DNA of 43,790 bases from SVTX01 sp045588675 (GCA_045588675.1 JAZNER010000050.1:1-43790); one strand, 5' to 3'; shown: positions 1 through 7,771, counted from the stretch's first letter. Notes: generated from the sequence alone by a model not told the origin. Translations and numbers: made by a program.

Positions 1-150
1 CAATAACGCATTTTGAGAGAAAAATTATCAATGCGTGTTATATTTTGTATTTCCCGACGTTCGCGTCTGGGGCAAGCATCACGCGTGGACGTCCACCGCA
101 CAAAATCGGGCAGAAGCCCGAACCCACTATCCGCAGAGGAACGGCACGCA

Positions 151-288
151 AAAGCCTCCCTCCGAGAGGGAGGGGGACCGCGATAGCGGTGGAAGGAGCC
201 TGCGTGACTTGGAATGTAGTTTGGCCTCATAATAACGCGCTCTCCCTCAGTCGCCTGCGGCGACAGCTCCCTCCCGGAGGGAGCCTTT
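151..288. repeat. Small element with terminal inverted repeats
   Basis: The left arm at 151-172 (AAAG-CCTCCCTCCGAGAGGGAG) and the right arm at 267-288 are inverted copies of one another with 20 of 22 bases matching. Each arm is itself a small hairpin (CCCTCC/GGAGGG), followed on the inner side by a GC-rich stem (CCGCGATAGCGG at about 178-189; CGCCTGCGGCG at about 252-262). The GC content is far above the flanks and no coding frame looks real. Similar CTCCCTC/GAGGGAG interspersed repeats are, as I recall, common in Oscillospiraceae genomes. It is probably a MITE-like or REP-like non-coding repeat. The rest of 1-400, apart from the ftsZ terminator, shows nothing recognisable. Confidence 0.6.
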
Positions 289-302
289 CGCATATTCCCA
301 CC

Positions 303-341
303 GATAGAAAACACCACCAAAGAAAAATCCTTGGTGGTGTT
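303..341 (-). terminator. Rho-independent terminator of ftsZ
   Basis: An 11-bp perfect stem AACACCACCAA (310-320) / TTGGTGGTGTT (331-341) with a 10-nt loop. Read on the minus strand it is followed by TTTCTATC. It lies about 60 bp past the ftsZ stop codon. The plus-strand side also has a T-rich stretch (GTGTTTTC), so it may work in both directions. Confidence 0.6.
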
Positions 342-402
342 CGTGTTTTCTCCGCTAAAGATGCATAGCAGAGCACGCCGTGTTTTTTTATGTAGAGTAT
401 AA

Positions 403-1434
403 TTATCTTTTCTTTACGTTGCCGTAGCCAAGATTGTCAAGCCAGTCGCTCTTGTCGCTGTTCTTATCATTAGGCTTCTTGTCAAAGCCTGTTGCAATGA
501 TAGTGATGCGCATTTCGTCCTCAAGCTCGTTATCAAAGCCAACACCCCAGATAATGTTCGCATCGGGATGAGCCTCTGCCTTAACGATATTAGAAGCAAC
601 GTCAACATCTTCAAGTCCAACATCGGGAGAAACAACGATACTGATAAGGATACCGTTGGAGCCGTCGATAGAGGATTCGAGAAGGGGACTGGAAATTGCC
701 ATTCTTGCAGCAACCTCTGCCTTGTCCTTACCTGTTGCGCTACCAACACCCATATGTGCATATCCTGCATCTCTCATAATTGTTGCAACGTCAGCAAAGT
801 CAAGGTTGATATAACCAAGACCGTTAACGAGGTCAGAGATGCTCTGAACACCCTTGCGGAGAACGTCGTCAGCAACCTCAAATGCGTTAGCAAGAGTAAT
901 TCTCTGATCGCTTGTTTCCTTAAGCTTGTCGTTAGGAATAACGATAAGCGCGTCAACAAATTGCTCAAGCTCCTGAATACCGCCTTCGGCATTTTTTGCT
1001 CTTACATTTCCCTCAAAGGAGAAGGGACGGGTAACGATACCGATTGTAAGAATACCAAGTTCATGAGCTATACGGGCAACTACGGGAGCTGCGCCTGTAC
1101 CTGTGCCGCCGCCCATACCTGCGGTTACGAATACCATGTCGGTGCCGTTAAGCATTTTTTTGATGTCATCAAGTGATTCTTCAGCCGCGCGCTTACCGAT
1201 TTCGGGCTTTGCGCCTGCTCCTCTGCCGCCTGTGAGCTTTTCACCAATAACAAGCTGAACAGGAGCGCTTGAACGGCGGAGAGCCTGTCTGTCTGTATTA
1301 ATGGTAATGAATTCAACGCCTTTGATGTTGGATGAAATCATTCTGTTGACAGCGTTATTTCCTGCGCCTCCGACACCGATGACACTTATATTCGCGCCAA
1401 CGTCAATTGTTTCATCATGTTCAAAAGTTCCCAT
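403..1434 (-). CDS. ftsZ: Cell division protein FtsZ
   Basis: FtsZ is the tubulin-like GTPase that polymerises into the cytokinetic Z-ring on the inner membrane face. The 343-residue product has the N-terminal nucleotide motif GVGGAGNN (residues 20-27), the tubulin signature GGGTGTGAAP (about 108-117) and the synergy-loop region NLDFADV. The ATG is preceded by CGGAGG at an ideal distance. The protein is short for the family. After the GTPase core (about residue 318) only a roughly 25-residue polar linker remains, and it ends in DWLDNLGYGNVKKR. The usual C-terminal peptide with an IPxFLR-like core, which binds FtsA, SepF or ZapD-type partners, is not recognisable; only the basic tail is. The gene is monocistronic, with a candidate promoter at 1489-1517. 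Confidence 0.97.
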   Translation of the reverse strand: MGTFEHDETIDVGANISVIGVGGAGNNAVNRMISSNIKGVEFITINTDRQALRRSSAPVQLVIGEKLTGGRGAGAKPEIGKRAAEESLDDIKKMLNGTDMVFVTAGMGGGTGTGAAPVVARIAHELGILTIGIVTRPFSFEGNVRAKNAEGGIQELEQFVDALIVIPNDKLKETSDQRITLANAFEVADDVLRKGVQSISDLVNGLGYINLDFADVATIMRDAGYAHMGVGSATGKDKAEVAARMAISSPLLESSIDGSNGILISIVVSPDVGLEDVDVASNIVKAEAHPDANIIWGVGFDNELEDEMRITIIATGFDKKPNDKNSDKSDWLDNLGYGNVKKR

Positions 1435-1488
1435 TTTTGTAATCCTCCGAGTTTATGTATTCCAAATATTTTGAAAAAATAAATACTT

Positions 1489-1517
1489 ATAATAATATAA
1501 TAATACATTTATGACAA
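1489..1517 (-). promoter_or_regulatory. Candidate sigma-A promoter for ftsZ
   Basis: On the minus strand TTGTCA (1517-1512), a 17-bp spacer and TATTAT (1494-1489) lie about 55 bp upstream of the ftsZ start codon. The surrounding sequence is very AT-rich, so the match could be by chance. Confidence 0.4.
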
Positions 1518-1579
1518 AAAAGCAATAGTTTTTTTAAAATTTATTAAAAATTAACAATTAAATTTAAAAAATGTCTAAA

Positions 1580-2341
1580 TTAGCTATTATAAAAGTTGTG
1601 TAAAAAGTCGCTTGACATAAGTCCGTTGCCCCTGTTTGATGACATACGGCTGAGTCTTATGCGCATAGTTGGGTGCGCTCCGCTTTTGTTTACAATAAAG
1701 TGCTCAATCAGATTTATTTCAAAAACCGACAGCGCTGTTTCAAGCTTTGAGGTGAAATCCATATCCGCAATGCTTGGTATTGAGTTATCGTTAAGATGGT
1801 TGTGAGCGACAATCACGCTGGTAGCTCCGACATCCATTGCATATCTCACAATAACGCCGGGCGAGAGTATAGCGTGATTTTTCTCGTTTGAGCCCTCTTC
1901 CATAATGTCAATCAGCTTCATAGATGAGTTGAGAAAAAGAACACACAAGCACTCTTTGGTACGAGCAGCATAAAAATCCGATAAAAACTTGTTGACAGCT
2001 GAAAATGTATTTAAAAGCGCGGTTGGTTTTTCGGTACTTTGTGCAGATAAGCGGTTTATTGCTTTTACAATTCTGAACAGAGCAATAGAGTGCTCTTTAA
2101 TTCCTTTGATTTTCATAAGCCGTGCAGACGGAGCAGAGAGCACCTCATCAATTGAGCCAAACTCCTCAAGAAGCTGATGTGCTATCTCGTTTGTATCTTG
2201 TCGCGGAAAGGAATAATACAATAGCATTTCAAGTATTTCATGCTCCAAAAAGGCGTGCTCTCCGTTTTTTAAGAGCTTGTCCTTCATTCGTTTCCTGTGT
2301 CCTGTGTGTAAGTTTGAGTTTCTTGCGTTGTTTGTTTCCAT
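1580..2341 (-). CDS. radC: RadC family JAB/MPN-domain protein
   Basis: A RadC (UPF0758) family protein of 253 residues. It has an N-terminal helix-hairpin-helix region (about residues 60-95, with IKGIKEHSIALF) and a C-terminal JAB/MPN metalloprotease-like domain. The expected metal motif is visible: EEGS at about 148-151, AHNH at about 179-182, then S and D in IPSIADMDFT. The function of RadC is unresolved: the old link to DNA repair is doubtful, and phage and plasmid versions suggest a role in DNA transactions. Start choice: a GTG at 2350 extends the frame by three codons, but the ATG at 2341 has a GAGTGAG Shine-Dalgarno-like stretch in front, so I prefer 2341. No terminator is obvious between it and ftsZ. 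Confidence 0.85.
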   Translation of the reverse strand: METNNARNSNLHTGHRKRMKDKLLKNGEHAFLEHEILEMLLYYSFPRQDTNEIAHQLLEEFGSIDEVLSAPSARLMKIKGIKEHSIALFRIVKAINRLSAQSTEKPTALLNTFSAVNKFLSDFYAARTKECLCVLFLNSSMKLIDIMEEGSNEKNHAILSPGVIVRYAMDVGATSVIVAHNHLNDNSIPSIADMDFTSKLETALSVFEINLIEHFIVNKSGAHPTMRIRLSRMSSNRGNGLMSSDFLHNFYNS

Positions 2342-2402
2342 AATTCTCACTCATTTATAAAAATTCATTAATATTGTCAAAATATGCAAAAATTTCGTAA
2401 CA

Positions 2403-2424
2403 TTTTAAAGCATATGCTTTAAAA
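2403..2424. promoter_or_regulatory. 22-bp perfect palindrome upstream of radC
   Basis: TTTTAAAGCATATGCTTTAAAA is perfectly self-complementary with no loop. It sits about 60 bp upstream of the radC start and about 160 bp upstream of the divergent small gene at 2626. It could be an operator for a dimeric regulator. The base composition is AT-rich like its surroundings, and no second copy is seen in the window. The rest of the interval 2342-2586 shows nothing else I can name. Confidence 0.35.
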
Positions 2425-2586
2425 ACACTTATTAAATAATGAAAAAATATTTTCCAAATATAAAATTATTCATTGAAATATTTGTAAAATAGACAAATTG
2501 AAAAAAGCAAAACCTATATAAATCAAGGGTTTTCGCTCTTATTTGCATTAAAAAGCCAATTTTTGCGAAAAAGGCATATTTAAATG

Positions 2587-2595
2587 TGCTATAAT
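2587..2595 (+). promoter_or_regulatory. Extended -10 promoter for the small ORF at 2626
   Basis: TGCTATAAT is a perfect extended -10 element (TG at 2587-2588, TATAAT at 2590-2595). No good -35 exists at 16-18 bp, which is usual for extended -10 promoters. It sits about 30 bp upstream of the coding start. Confidence 0.5.
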
Positions 2596-2625
2596 AAAGA
2601 TGTTTTGTGTGTAGCTTAACGGAAA

Positions 2626-2847
2626 GTGACTTTGAACAGTATAGACGTTAAGGGAATAAAAGTTGAAATAATATCGTCAAGGAATGGCAGCTTTGGACTT
2701 GCGCTCTATTCTTCGGGCAAGAAATACAAGGAGTATTCAGACATAACCCAAGACTTTGAGGCATTGCTGGATTTTAAGAACAAAATCAACCGAGCGAATG
2801 TTTCGCCCCTTCACATTGATGATATAATAGATGATTTTATAGGCTGA
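2626..2847 (+). CDS. Small hypothetical protein, resembles DUF6514
   Basis: A 73-residue protein, or 71 residues if the TTG at 2632 is the start (a GGAAAGTG stretch lies just in front of it). The C-terminal pattern of a short helix followed by VSPLHIDDIIDDFIG resembles the small Clostridia family I know as DUF6514, whose members end in a similar LSPxHLxDVxxDFL block; this match is from memory. No catalytic motif, signal peptide or membrane segment is visible. It converges on the repressor gene with only 3 bp between the two stop codons. Its role is unknown. It may belong to the host side of the island boundary or to the repressor module. Confidence 0.6.
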   Translation: MTLNSIDVKGIKVEIISSRNGSFGLALYSSGKKYKEYSDITQDFEALLDFKNKINRANVSPLHIDDIIDDFIG

Positions 2848-2850
2848 TTA

Positions 2851-3468
2851 TCAGACAATCTGTGATTTAAAGGCAACAGCCTTTCCTATAATCCTGATTT
2901 TTTCAAGGTCATTACCCTCGAAAATCAAGGGTTGATAGCTCTTGTTCTCGGGAATTAAAATGATTTTTTCGGTTTCGGGGTAGTAGAATACTCGCTTAAG
3001 GGTTGCCTCGTCGTTGATAATTACAGCAGCAATCTCACCGTTCTGGACAATATCGCATTCCTTGATATAGACTATGTCACCACTGTAAATTCGGGCATCA
3101 ATCATACTGTCGCCCTTTGCAATAAGGCAAAAATCGGCATCAGCGTCACTGTCGGTAACAACAAATTCTCCGTTTTCGGCATTAGCAAAAATAGGACTAC
3201 CGCAGGAAATATCGCCTATGACAGGGAGCATCTTATACGCTGTTTTATTTGACATTTCTTTATGAATTTTTGAGCCGCCAAGCAAATATAGCTCGCTTAC
3301 ATTGAGAGCCCGTGCAATCAGACAAATCGCATCTGCCTTGGGAGTATATGTTCCGTTCATATATTGGCTTATCCGGGGCTTTGAAATACCGGTCCTGCGT
3401 GAAAGCTCTGCCGCTTTGACATTTTTTTCTGCCATAACTGAGCATAGCCTCGACTTGAAATCATTCAT
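2851..3468 (-). CDS. LexA/CI-like repressor (XRE HTH + S24 peptidase)
   Basis: A 205-residue phage-type repressor. An XRE/Cro-type helix-turn-helix covers about residues 6-60 and an S24 LexA-like autoproteolysis domain covers about 80-200. The self-cleavage machinery appears complete: a CG cleavage site (Cys89-Gly90 in DISCGSP), nucleophile Ser121 in KGDSM and general base Lys158 in ATLKRV. Such proteins hold a prophage silent and cleave themselves when activated RecA accumulates after DNA damage. The gene faces away from the packaging operon and has its own consensus promoter, which carries an operator-like site and so suggests autoregulation. A promoterless host LexA is less likely given this context. 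The start ATG is preceded by AAAGGTGGTAC. Confidence 0.9.
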   Translation of the reverse strand: MNDFKSRLCSVMAEKNVKAAELSRRTGISKPRISQYMNGTYTPKADAICLIARALNVSELYLLGGSKIHKEMSNKTAYKMLPVIGDISCGSPIFANAENGEFVVTDSDADADFCLIAKGDSMIDARIYSGDIVYIKECDIVQNGEIAAVIINDEATLKRVFYYPETEKIILIPENKSYQPLIFEGNDLEKIRIIGKAVAFKSQIV

Positions 3469-3510
3469 TAAAGTACCACCTTTAAAAAGTAAAATTCTTT
3501 TTACAGAAAA

Positions 3511-3539
3511 ATTATATCAAATGGTTAAGCAAATGTCAA
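3511..3539 (-). promoter_or_regulatory. Consensus promoter of the repressor gene
   Basis: On the minus strand TTGACA (3539-3534), exactly 17 bp, then TATAAT (3516-3511), about 43 bp upstream of the repressor start codon. Both hexamers are perfect. The operator-like sequence at 3524-3540 covers the -35 box and most of the spacer. Confidence 0.8.
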
Positions 3540-3695
3540 CAGTTTAATGCAAAAAGTTAAAGAAATTTAATTTTTGCATATGGGGTTGACAAAATAGAAC
3601 AAGTGTGCTATAATGAGTACAGTTAAGTTTGCTGGACAGACACCGCCCCGAGCTTTCCACTATTTTTTTTAGAAAACGAGTTAAGCAAACTTAAC
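3524..3695. promoter_or_regulatory. Cluster of putative repressor operators
   Basis: Four related sites lie between the two divergent promoters and just downstream. Site 3680-3695 is a perfect inverted repeat GTTAAG-CAAA-CTTAAC. Site 3622-3633 (GTTAAGTTTGCT) is the exact inverted copy of 3684-3695, so the pair could also form a 12-bp stem in RNA. Site 3524-3540 (GTTAAGCAAATGTCAAC) overlaps the repressor -35 region. Site 3556-3571 (GTTAAA-GAAA-TTTAAT) is a weaker match. The arrangement fits binding sites of the adjacent repressor: one at its own promoter and others between and behind the operon promoter. Binding is inferred, not shown. Confidence 0.6.
3586..3614 (+). promoter_or_regulatory. 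Consensus promoter of the phage packaging/head operon
   Basis: TTGACA (3586-3591), 17 bp, TATAAT (3609-3614), with TG at 3606-3607 making an extended -10 as well. This is an ideal sigma-A promoter and would be very strong if not repressed. The predicted start of transcription falls at about 3621, immediately on the operator-like GTTAAGTTTGCT. The leader to the first gene is about 140 nt. Confidence 0.8.
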
Positions 3696-3759
3696 AATTA
3701 TATATATATGAGCACGAAACCGTATTTGTCTGTCATACGGTGTGCGGAAAGGTTTAAAA

Positions 3760-3972
3760 TTGGCGTTTACAGGAATATGTCCATATTTAAAAGAAGCAAA
3801 AAGTGTGGATAGGACGATTTGCGAATGTGCAAAATTTACTTTTCCCGACAAAGCGAGCCGTCGGGAAATTCTTTATGGCTTTTGTGGTCACAGCGACGGC
3901 TGGAGGGGCTGTCCTTTCAAAAAAACGCTTGACCATTATTACGAAAGGAAGTATCACATAGATGACAAATAA
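3760..3972 (+). CDS. Small cysteine-rich phage protein
   Basis: First gene of the phage operon, 70 residues when started at the TTG at 3760, which has GGAAAGG seven bases upstream; a GTG at 3742 would overlap that site. Five cysteines (GICPY, ICEC, GFCGH, GWRGCPF) and a histidine suggest a small metal-binding (zinc ribbon-like) fold, but I do not recognise the family. There is no signal peptide or membrane segment. Its stop overlaps the next start by 11 bp, so it is translationally coupled to the genes leading into terminase. Position suggests an early accessory or packaging-related role; a function cannot be assigned. Confidence 0.7.
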   Translation: MAFTGICPYLKEAKSVDRTICECAKFTFPDKASRREILYGFCGHSDGWRGCPFKKTLDHYYERKYHIDDK

Positions 3973-4234
3973 AGGATTAGATTATATTGTGCGCTCAAAG
4001 AAAAAGGAAATTGCAGCTCTGCGTGAGGAGATTGAAGCAAAGGATATTACCAATCTTATAATTTCCGCTTATCTTTCGGTTCTTGTTGAGAAGCTTGGCG
4101 GTGTCAGAATTCCAAAGAATGTGATAAGCTCGGCGCTATCCTGCTTCAGAACAAAAACCGAGGCTGACGGAGATGACTATATAATTTCTGTTGATAGAGT
4201 ATGTGATGAGGGAATTTTGAGTGGCGACAAGTAA
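3962..4234 (+). CDS. Small coiled-coil phage protein
   Basis: A 90-residue protein whose N-terminus (residues 8-28, rich in K, E, L and A with SKKKEIAALREEIEA) looks like a short coiled coil. It is followed by a mixed helical region and an acidic strand-like tail. I do not recognise the family. It overlaps the gene before it by 11 bp and the terminase small subunit after it by 14 bp, so it is firmly part of the packaging operon. It may form oligomers that assist terminase or regulate it; that is inference from position only. Confidence 0.65.
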   Translation: MTNKGLDYIVRSKKKEIAALREEIEAKDITNLIISAYLSVLVEKLGGVRIPKNVISSALSCFRTKTEADGDDYIISVDRVCDEGILSGDK

Positions 4235-4718
4235 GTATGAGCATTGGCTTGAAACGGTTGGACTTGAATTTATCAGACGGCTTGCTGAGGACGGGCTATG
4301 CGAGGAAGAAATAGCCGTGAGGGCAGGCATTGAGCTTTCAAGATTTCGGCGTTGGAAGAAGAAGCACCCCGAATTTGCCGCGGCTCTAAAGCTTGGAGCG
4401 CAGGGAGCAGATTTTGCGGTTGTCGAGGCTCTTTACAAAAAGGCGACGGGGTATAATGTTTCTCTCAATAAGACCTATAAGCTCAAGCGTGTTGACTATG
4501 ACCCCGATACAGGAAAAAAGCTGCGCGAATACGAGGAGCTTGCAGTCGGAGTTGATGAGAGCTATGTTCCAAGCGACCTGAGAGCCGAAACCTTTTGGCT
4601 TAAAAGCAGGCAGCCTGAGCGTTGGTGCGAAAGGACTGAAAAATCATTGTCGGAGGGCGAGGCGGCAGGTGGAGTTGTTGAGTTGCCCGAAGCGGATATG
4701 ATTGACAGTGAAGAATAA
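4221..4718 (+). CDS. Phage terminase small subunit
   Basis: The small terminase subunit recognises phage DNA and hands it to the large subunit motor. The 165-residue product begins with a helix-turn-helix of the terminase/homeodomain-like type (about residues 10-45: FIRRLAEDGLCEEEIAVRAGIELSRFRRWKK, here described rather than quoted as one motif), followed by an oligomerisation region and a basic/acidic tail (VPSDLRAETFWLKSRQPERW is typical of the family). Start: GTG with GAGGGA seven bases upstream. It lies 3 bp before the large subunit gene. It probably binds a pac-type site nearby. Confidence 0.88.
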   Translation: MATSKYEHWLETVGLEFIRRLAEDGLCEEEIAVRAGIELSRFRRWKKKHPEFAAALKLGAQGADFAVVEALYKKATGYNVSLNKTYKLKRVDYDPDTGKKLREYEELAVGVDESYVPSDLRAETFWLKSRQPERWCERTEKSLSEGEAAGGVVELPEADMIDSEE

Positions 4719-4721
4719 AAA

Positions 4722-6176
4722 ATGATTGATGTGTCGGCAAGAAAAATATGGCGTCCGCAGCCGCGTCAAGCAGATTTTATGAGAAGGCTTGAGGATGAGG
4801 CTCTTTACGGAGGTGCGGCGGGTGGCGGAAAAAGTGACTGCGCACTGGCAGAGGCGTTGCGGCAGGTACATATACCTCATTACAGAGGGTTGATTTTGAG
4901 AAAGACCTACCCGCAGCTTTCCGAGCTTATTGACCGCTCACACGAGATTTATTCGGCAGCCTATCCAACAGCGACATATAACTCTACAAAGCACTATTGG
5001 GCTTTTCCTTCGGGAGCTAAAATATATTTTGGCTCACTTGCGCATCTTGATGACCGATATAATTATCAGGGAAAACGCTATGATTTTATTGATTTTGACG
5101 AGCTTACACAGTTTACCTTTGACGAATACAGTTACCTGTTCTCACGAAACAGACCAAACGGTGGCGGTACGCGCTGTTATATGCGAGCGCAAGCAAACCC
5201 CGGCGGAATAGGTCACGGGTGGGTTAAGGAGAGGTTTATCACACCTGCGCCGCCTATGACTACAATTTGGGAGAGTGTAAAGATTATTTTTCCCGACGGG
5301 CACGAGGAAATACGGAAAAAATCACGGATTTTTGTCCCATCAACTGTTTTTGATAATAAGATTTTGCTTGAAAACGACCCCGATTATCTTACACGTCTTG
5401 CATCATTACCTGAAGCGGAGAGGGCGGCTTTGCTTTACGGTGACTGGGATAGCTTTTCGGGACAGGTTTTCACGGAGTGGCGTAACGACCCTGAGAGATA
5501 TATTGACAGAATATCAACGCACGTCATTTCACCCTTTAAAATTCCAAGCTCATGGAAAATATTCAGGGGATTTGACTGGGGATATTCAAGACCGTTTTCT
5601 GTTGGGTGGTATGCAGAGGACAATGACGGAGTTTTATACCGTATCCGTGAGCTATACGGCTGTACGAAAACGCCAAATGACGGTGTGAGATGGGAGCCGT
5701 CGCGCATTGCATCTGAAATAAAGCGCATTGAGCACGAGGACGAAAATTTGCACGGAAAAACGATTTACGGAGTAGCTGACCCCGCAATTTTCCAAAAGAA
5801 CGGCGGTGAGAGCATCGGCGGAATTATGGAAAAGCAGGGAGTATATTGGGAAAGAGCAGACAATTCTCGCGTATCTGGAAAGCAACAAATTCATAATCGG
5901 CTTGTATTTGATGAGCGAGGCTGTCCAAGGCTTTATGTTTTTTCCTCCTGTCGCAATTTTTTGCGCACATTTCCTTGTCTTGTTTACGATAGCTGTGATG
6001 TTGAGGATGTCGATACCACAGGCGAGGACCATATTTATGACGAGCTCCGCTATGTTTGCATGGAGCGTCCAATCGTAGCACCCAAGCCACAGAAAAACAA
6101 AATTCTCACACCCTACAACCCCTTAGAGAGTGAGAAACTTAGCTATCAGGTGCGCACATCATATAGGGGAAGATAA
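4722..6176 (+). CDS. Phage terminase large subunit
   Basis: ATP-driven DNA packaging motor and headful nuclease, 484 residues. The N-terminal ATPase domain has Walker A GGAAGGGKS (30-38) and Walker B FIDFDEL (Asp126, Glu127). The C-terminal RNase H-like nuclease begins at FDWGYSRPF, with a metal-binding Asp at about 285; later acidic residues are present (GVADPAIF and EDHIYDELRY). Full length, no frame disruption. Together with the small subunit and the portal it would form a complete packaging machine. Confidence 0.95.
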   Translation: MIDVSARKIWRPQPRQADFMRRLEDEALYGGAAGGGKSDCALAEALRQVHIPHYRGLILRKTYPQLSELIDRSHEIYSAAYPTATYNSTKHYWAFPSGAKIYFGSLAHLDDRYNYQGKRYDFIDFDELTQFTFDEYSYLFSRNRPNGGGTRCYMRAQANPGGIGHGWVKERFITPAPPMTTIWESVKIIFPDGHEEIRKKSRIFVPSTVFDNKILLENDPDYLTRLASLPEAERAALLYGDWDSFSGQVFTEWRNDPERYIDRISTHVISPFKIPSSWKIFRGFDWGYSRPFSVGWYAEDNDGVLYRIRELYGCTKTPNDGVRWEPSRIASEIKRIEHEDENLHGKTIYGVADPAIFQKNGGESIGGIMEKQGVYWERADNSRVSGKQQIHNRLVFDERGCPRLYVFSSCRNFLRTFPCLVYDSCDVEDVDTTGEDHIYDELRYVCMERPIVAPKPQKNKILTPYNPLESEKLSYQVRTSYRGR

Positions 6177-6214
6177 GAGCTTTGTCGGTTTTACCGACAG
6201 AAAGGATTATATAA

Positions 6215-7771
6215 ATGAACAAAAAGAAAATGATTTCCTCTCCGGATGTAAATGAAGGCATAAGTGCGCTTCTTGATTACAAGAAGGGAAGAGTTAATCT
6301 TGAGGCAAGATTTGCGCGCGAGAGTGATATTTGGAAATCGGTCTATAGCCAAAACTCTTCATCATCTTGGATATTCAATAGCATTGTTAACAAGCACGCC
6401 GATATAATTGACAGTATGCCTACCTGTATCTGTCTGCCAAGAGAAGAGAGAGATGAGAAGGACGCCGAGATGCTGTCGAAAATTATTCCCGTAATATGCG
6501 AGCGAAGCGGCTTTGATGAATGTTATTCGGATAATTCCTGGAACAAGCTGAAGCATGGCACGGCAATTTACGGAGTTTTTTGGAATAACGCTTTGGAATT
6601 TGGACTTGGCGACATAGATATTAAGCCTATTAAGTTTGAAAACATTTATTGGGATATTAGTGTTAGCAATATTCAGGAAAGTAAAAATTTATTTATTACC
6701 GCATTTTGCGACGCAGAACAGCTTGAAGCTGTTTATCCTCATTTTAAGTATTCAGAGCAAAAGGACAGTGAAACAAGGATTTTGTCGGCGCTTTCGAGCG
6801 GAGCAGCTCAGGACGGCAAATGCTTGGTTATTGATTGGTATTACAAGAAATTTGATTATAATGGCAATCCCATTTTGCACTACTGCAAGGTTGTGGGAGA
6901 TTGCATTCTTTATTCTTCCGAGAATGACGAGAGTATGAGCGGCGGTTGGTATGAGCACGGTCAGTATCCGATTGTAATTGACAAGCTGTACCCTGAGGAC
7001 GACTCTGTAACAGGCTTTGGACTTATTTCAATTGCCGAGGATGCGCAAAATTACATAAACCATATTGATGAAAATATTTTAGGATACAGCGACTGGGCAT
7101 CACGAGTTCGCTTCTGGGCAAAGAGAAGCCTTGGTGTCAATGAAAAGGACTTTTTGAACCTTGATAAAAGCATTGTTGAGGTTGAGGGAGATATTGACGA
7201 GGAAAAGCTCCGCCAGATTGAGATTGGAGCCATTGATGACTCTGTGATTGACATAAAGCGAATGAAAATTGATGAGCTAAAAGAGATTACAGGCTCGCGT
7301 GATGTTTCGCAGGGCGGAATTACAGGCGGAGTTACCGCCGCATCAGCAATCAGTATTCTGCGTGAATCGGGAGCGAAATCATCCCGTGACGGAATAGCAC
7401 AGAGCTATCGCGCCTATATAAAAATCATAGCTCTCGTAATTGAACTTATACGACAGTTCTATGATTATCCAAGAATATTCAGAATTGTGGGAAAGGACGG
7501 AACAAAGCAATACTTAAGCTATTCTGGCAAGAGTATCAGGGGCGACGAAAGCCATAGACCCTACTTTGATATTGAGGTTTCTGCAATTAAGAAATCTCCC
7601 ACCGAATCCGAGATGAAAAATCAGTTTGCAAAAGAGCTTTATGAGAACGGCGCATTTAAAGCCGAAAACGCGGATCAGACCTTGATGATGCTTGAGCTTA
7701 TGGATTTTGACGGCGTTGAAAAGCTCAAGGCTTCCTTGCGTTCAAAATACTTGGTTGGTAATAAGACTTGA
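6215..7771 (+). CDS. Phage portal protein
   Basis: A 518-residue portal protein of the P22-like type seen in many Clostridia prophages. It would form the dodecameric ring at the capsid vertex that terminase docks on. Family-type stretches include the N-terminal helical region with WIFNSIVNKHADI, a central IVIDKLYPEDDSVTGFG block, and TGSRDVSQGG followed by TAASAISILRESG near the C-terminal crown. ATG at 6215 with an AGAAAGGA site. The frame is intact and ends overlapping the protease start (TTGA). Confidence 0.9.
   Translation: MNKKKMISSPDVNEGISALLDYKKGRVNLEARFARESDIWKSVYSQNSSSSWIFNSIVNKHADIIDSMPTCICLPREERDEKDAEMLSKIIPVICERSGFDECYSDNSWNKLKHGTAIYGVFWNNALEFGLGDIDIKPIKFENIYWDISVSNIQESKNLFITAFCDAEQLEAVYPHFKYSEQKDSETRILSALSSGAAQDGKCLVIDWYYKKFDYNGNPILHYCKVVGDCILYSSENDESMSGGWYEHGQYPIVIDKLYPEDDSVTGFGLISIAEDAQNYINHIDENILGYSDWASRVRFWAKRSLGVNEKDFLNLDKSIVEVEGDIDEEKLRQIEIGAIDDSVIDIKRMKIDELKEITGSRDVSQGGITGGVTAASAISILRESGAKSSRDGIAQSYRAYIKIIALVIELIRQFYDYPRIFRIVGKDGTKQYLSYSGKSIRGDESHRPYFDIEVSAIKKSPTESEMKNQFAKELYENGAFKAENADQTLMMLELMDFDGVEKLKASLRSKYLVGNKT

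Noticed and set aside
35..368. Two overlapping open frames in the first 370 bases
   Set aside because: They run through the GC-rich inverted-repeat element and have no ribosome site or protein-like composition.
568..1176. 202-codon open frame antisense to ftsZ
   Set aside because: Lies wholly on the opposite strand of a certain gene; Cys/Asn-rich product with no family features. A shadow of codon bias.
2851..3468. Host LexA
   Set aside because: The DNA-binding domain is XRE/Cro-type rather than the LexA winged helix, and the gene sits divergently from phage genes.
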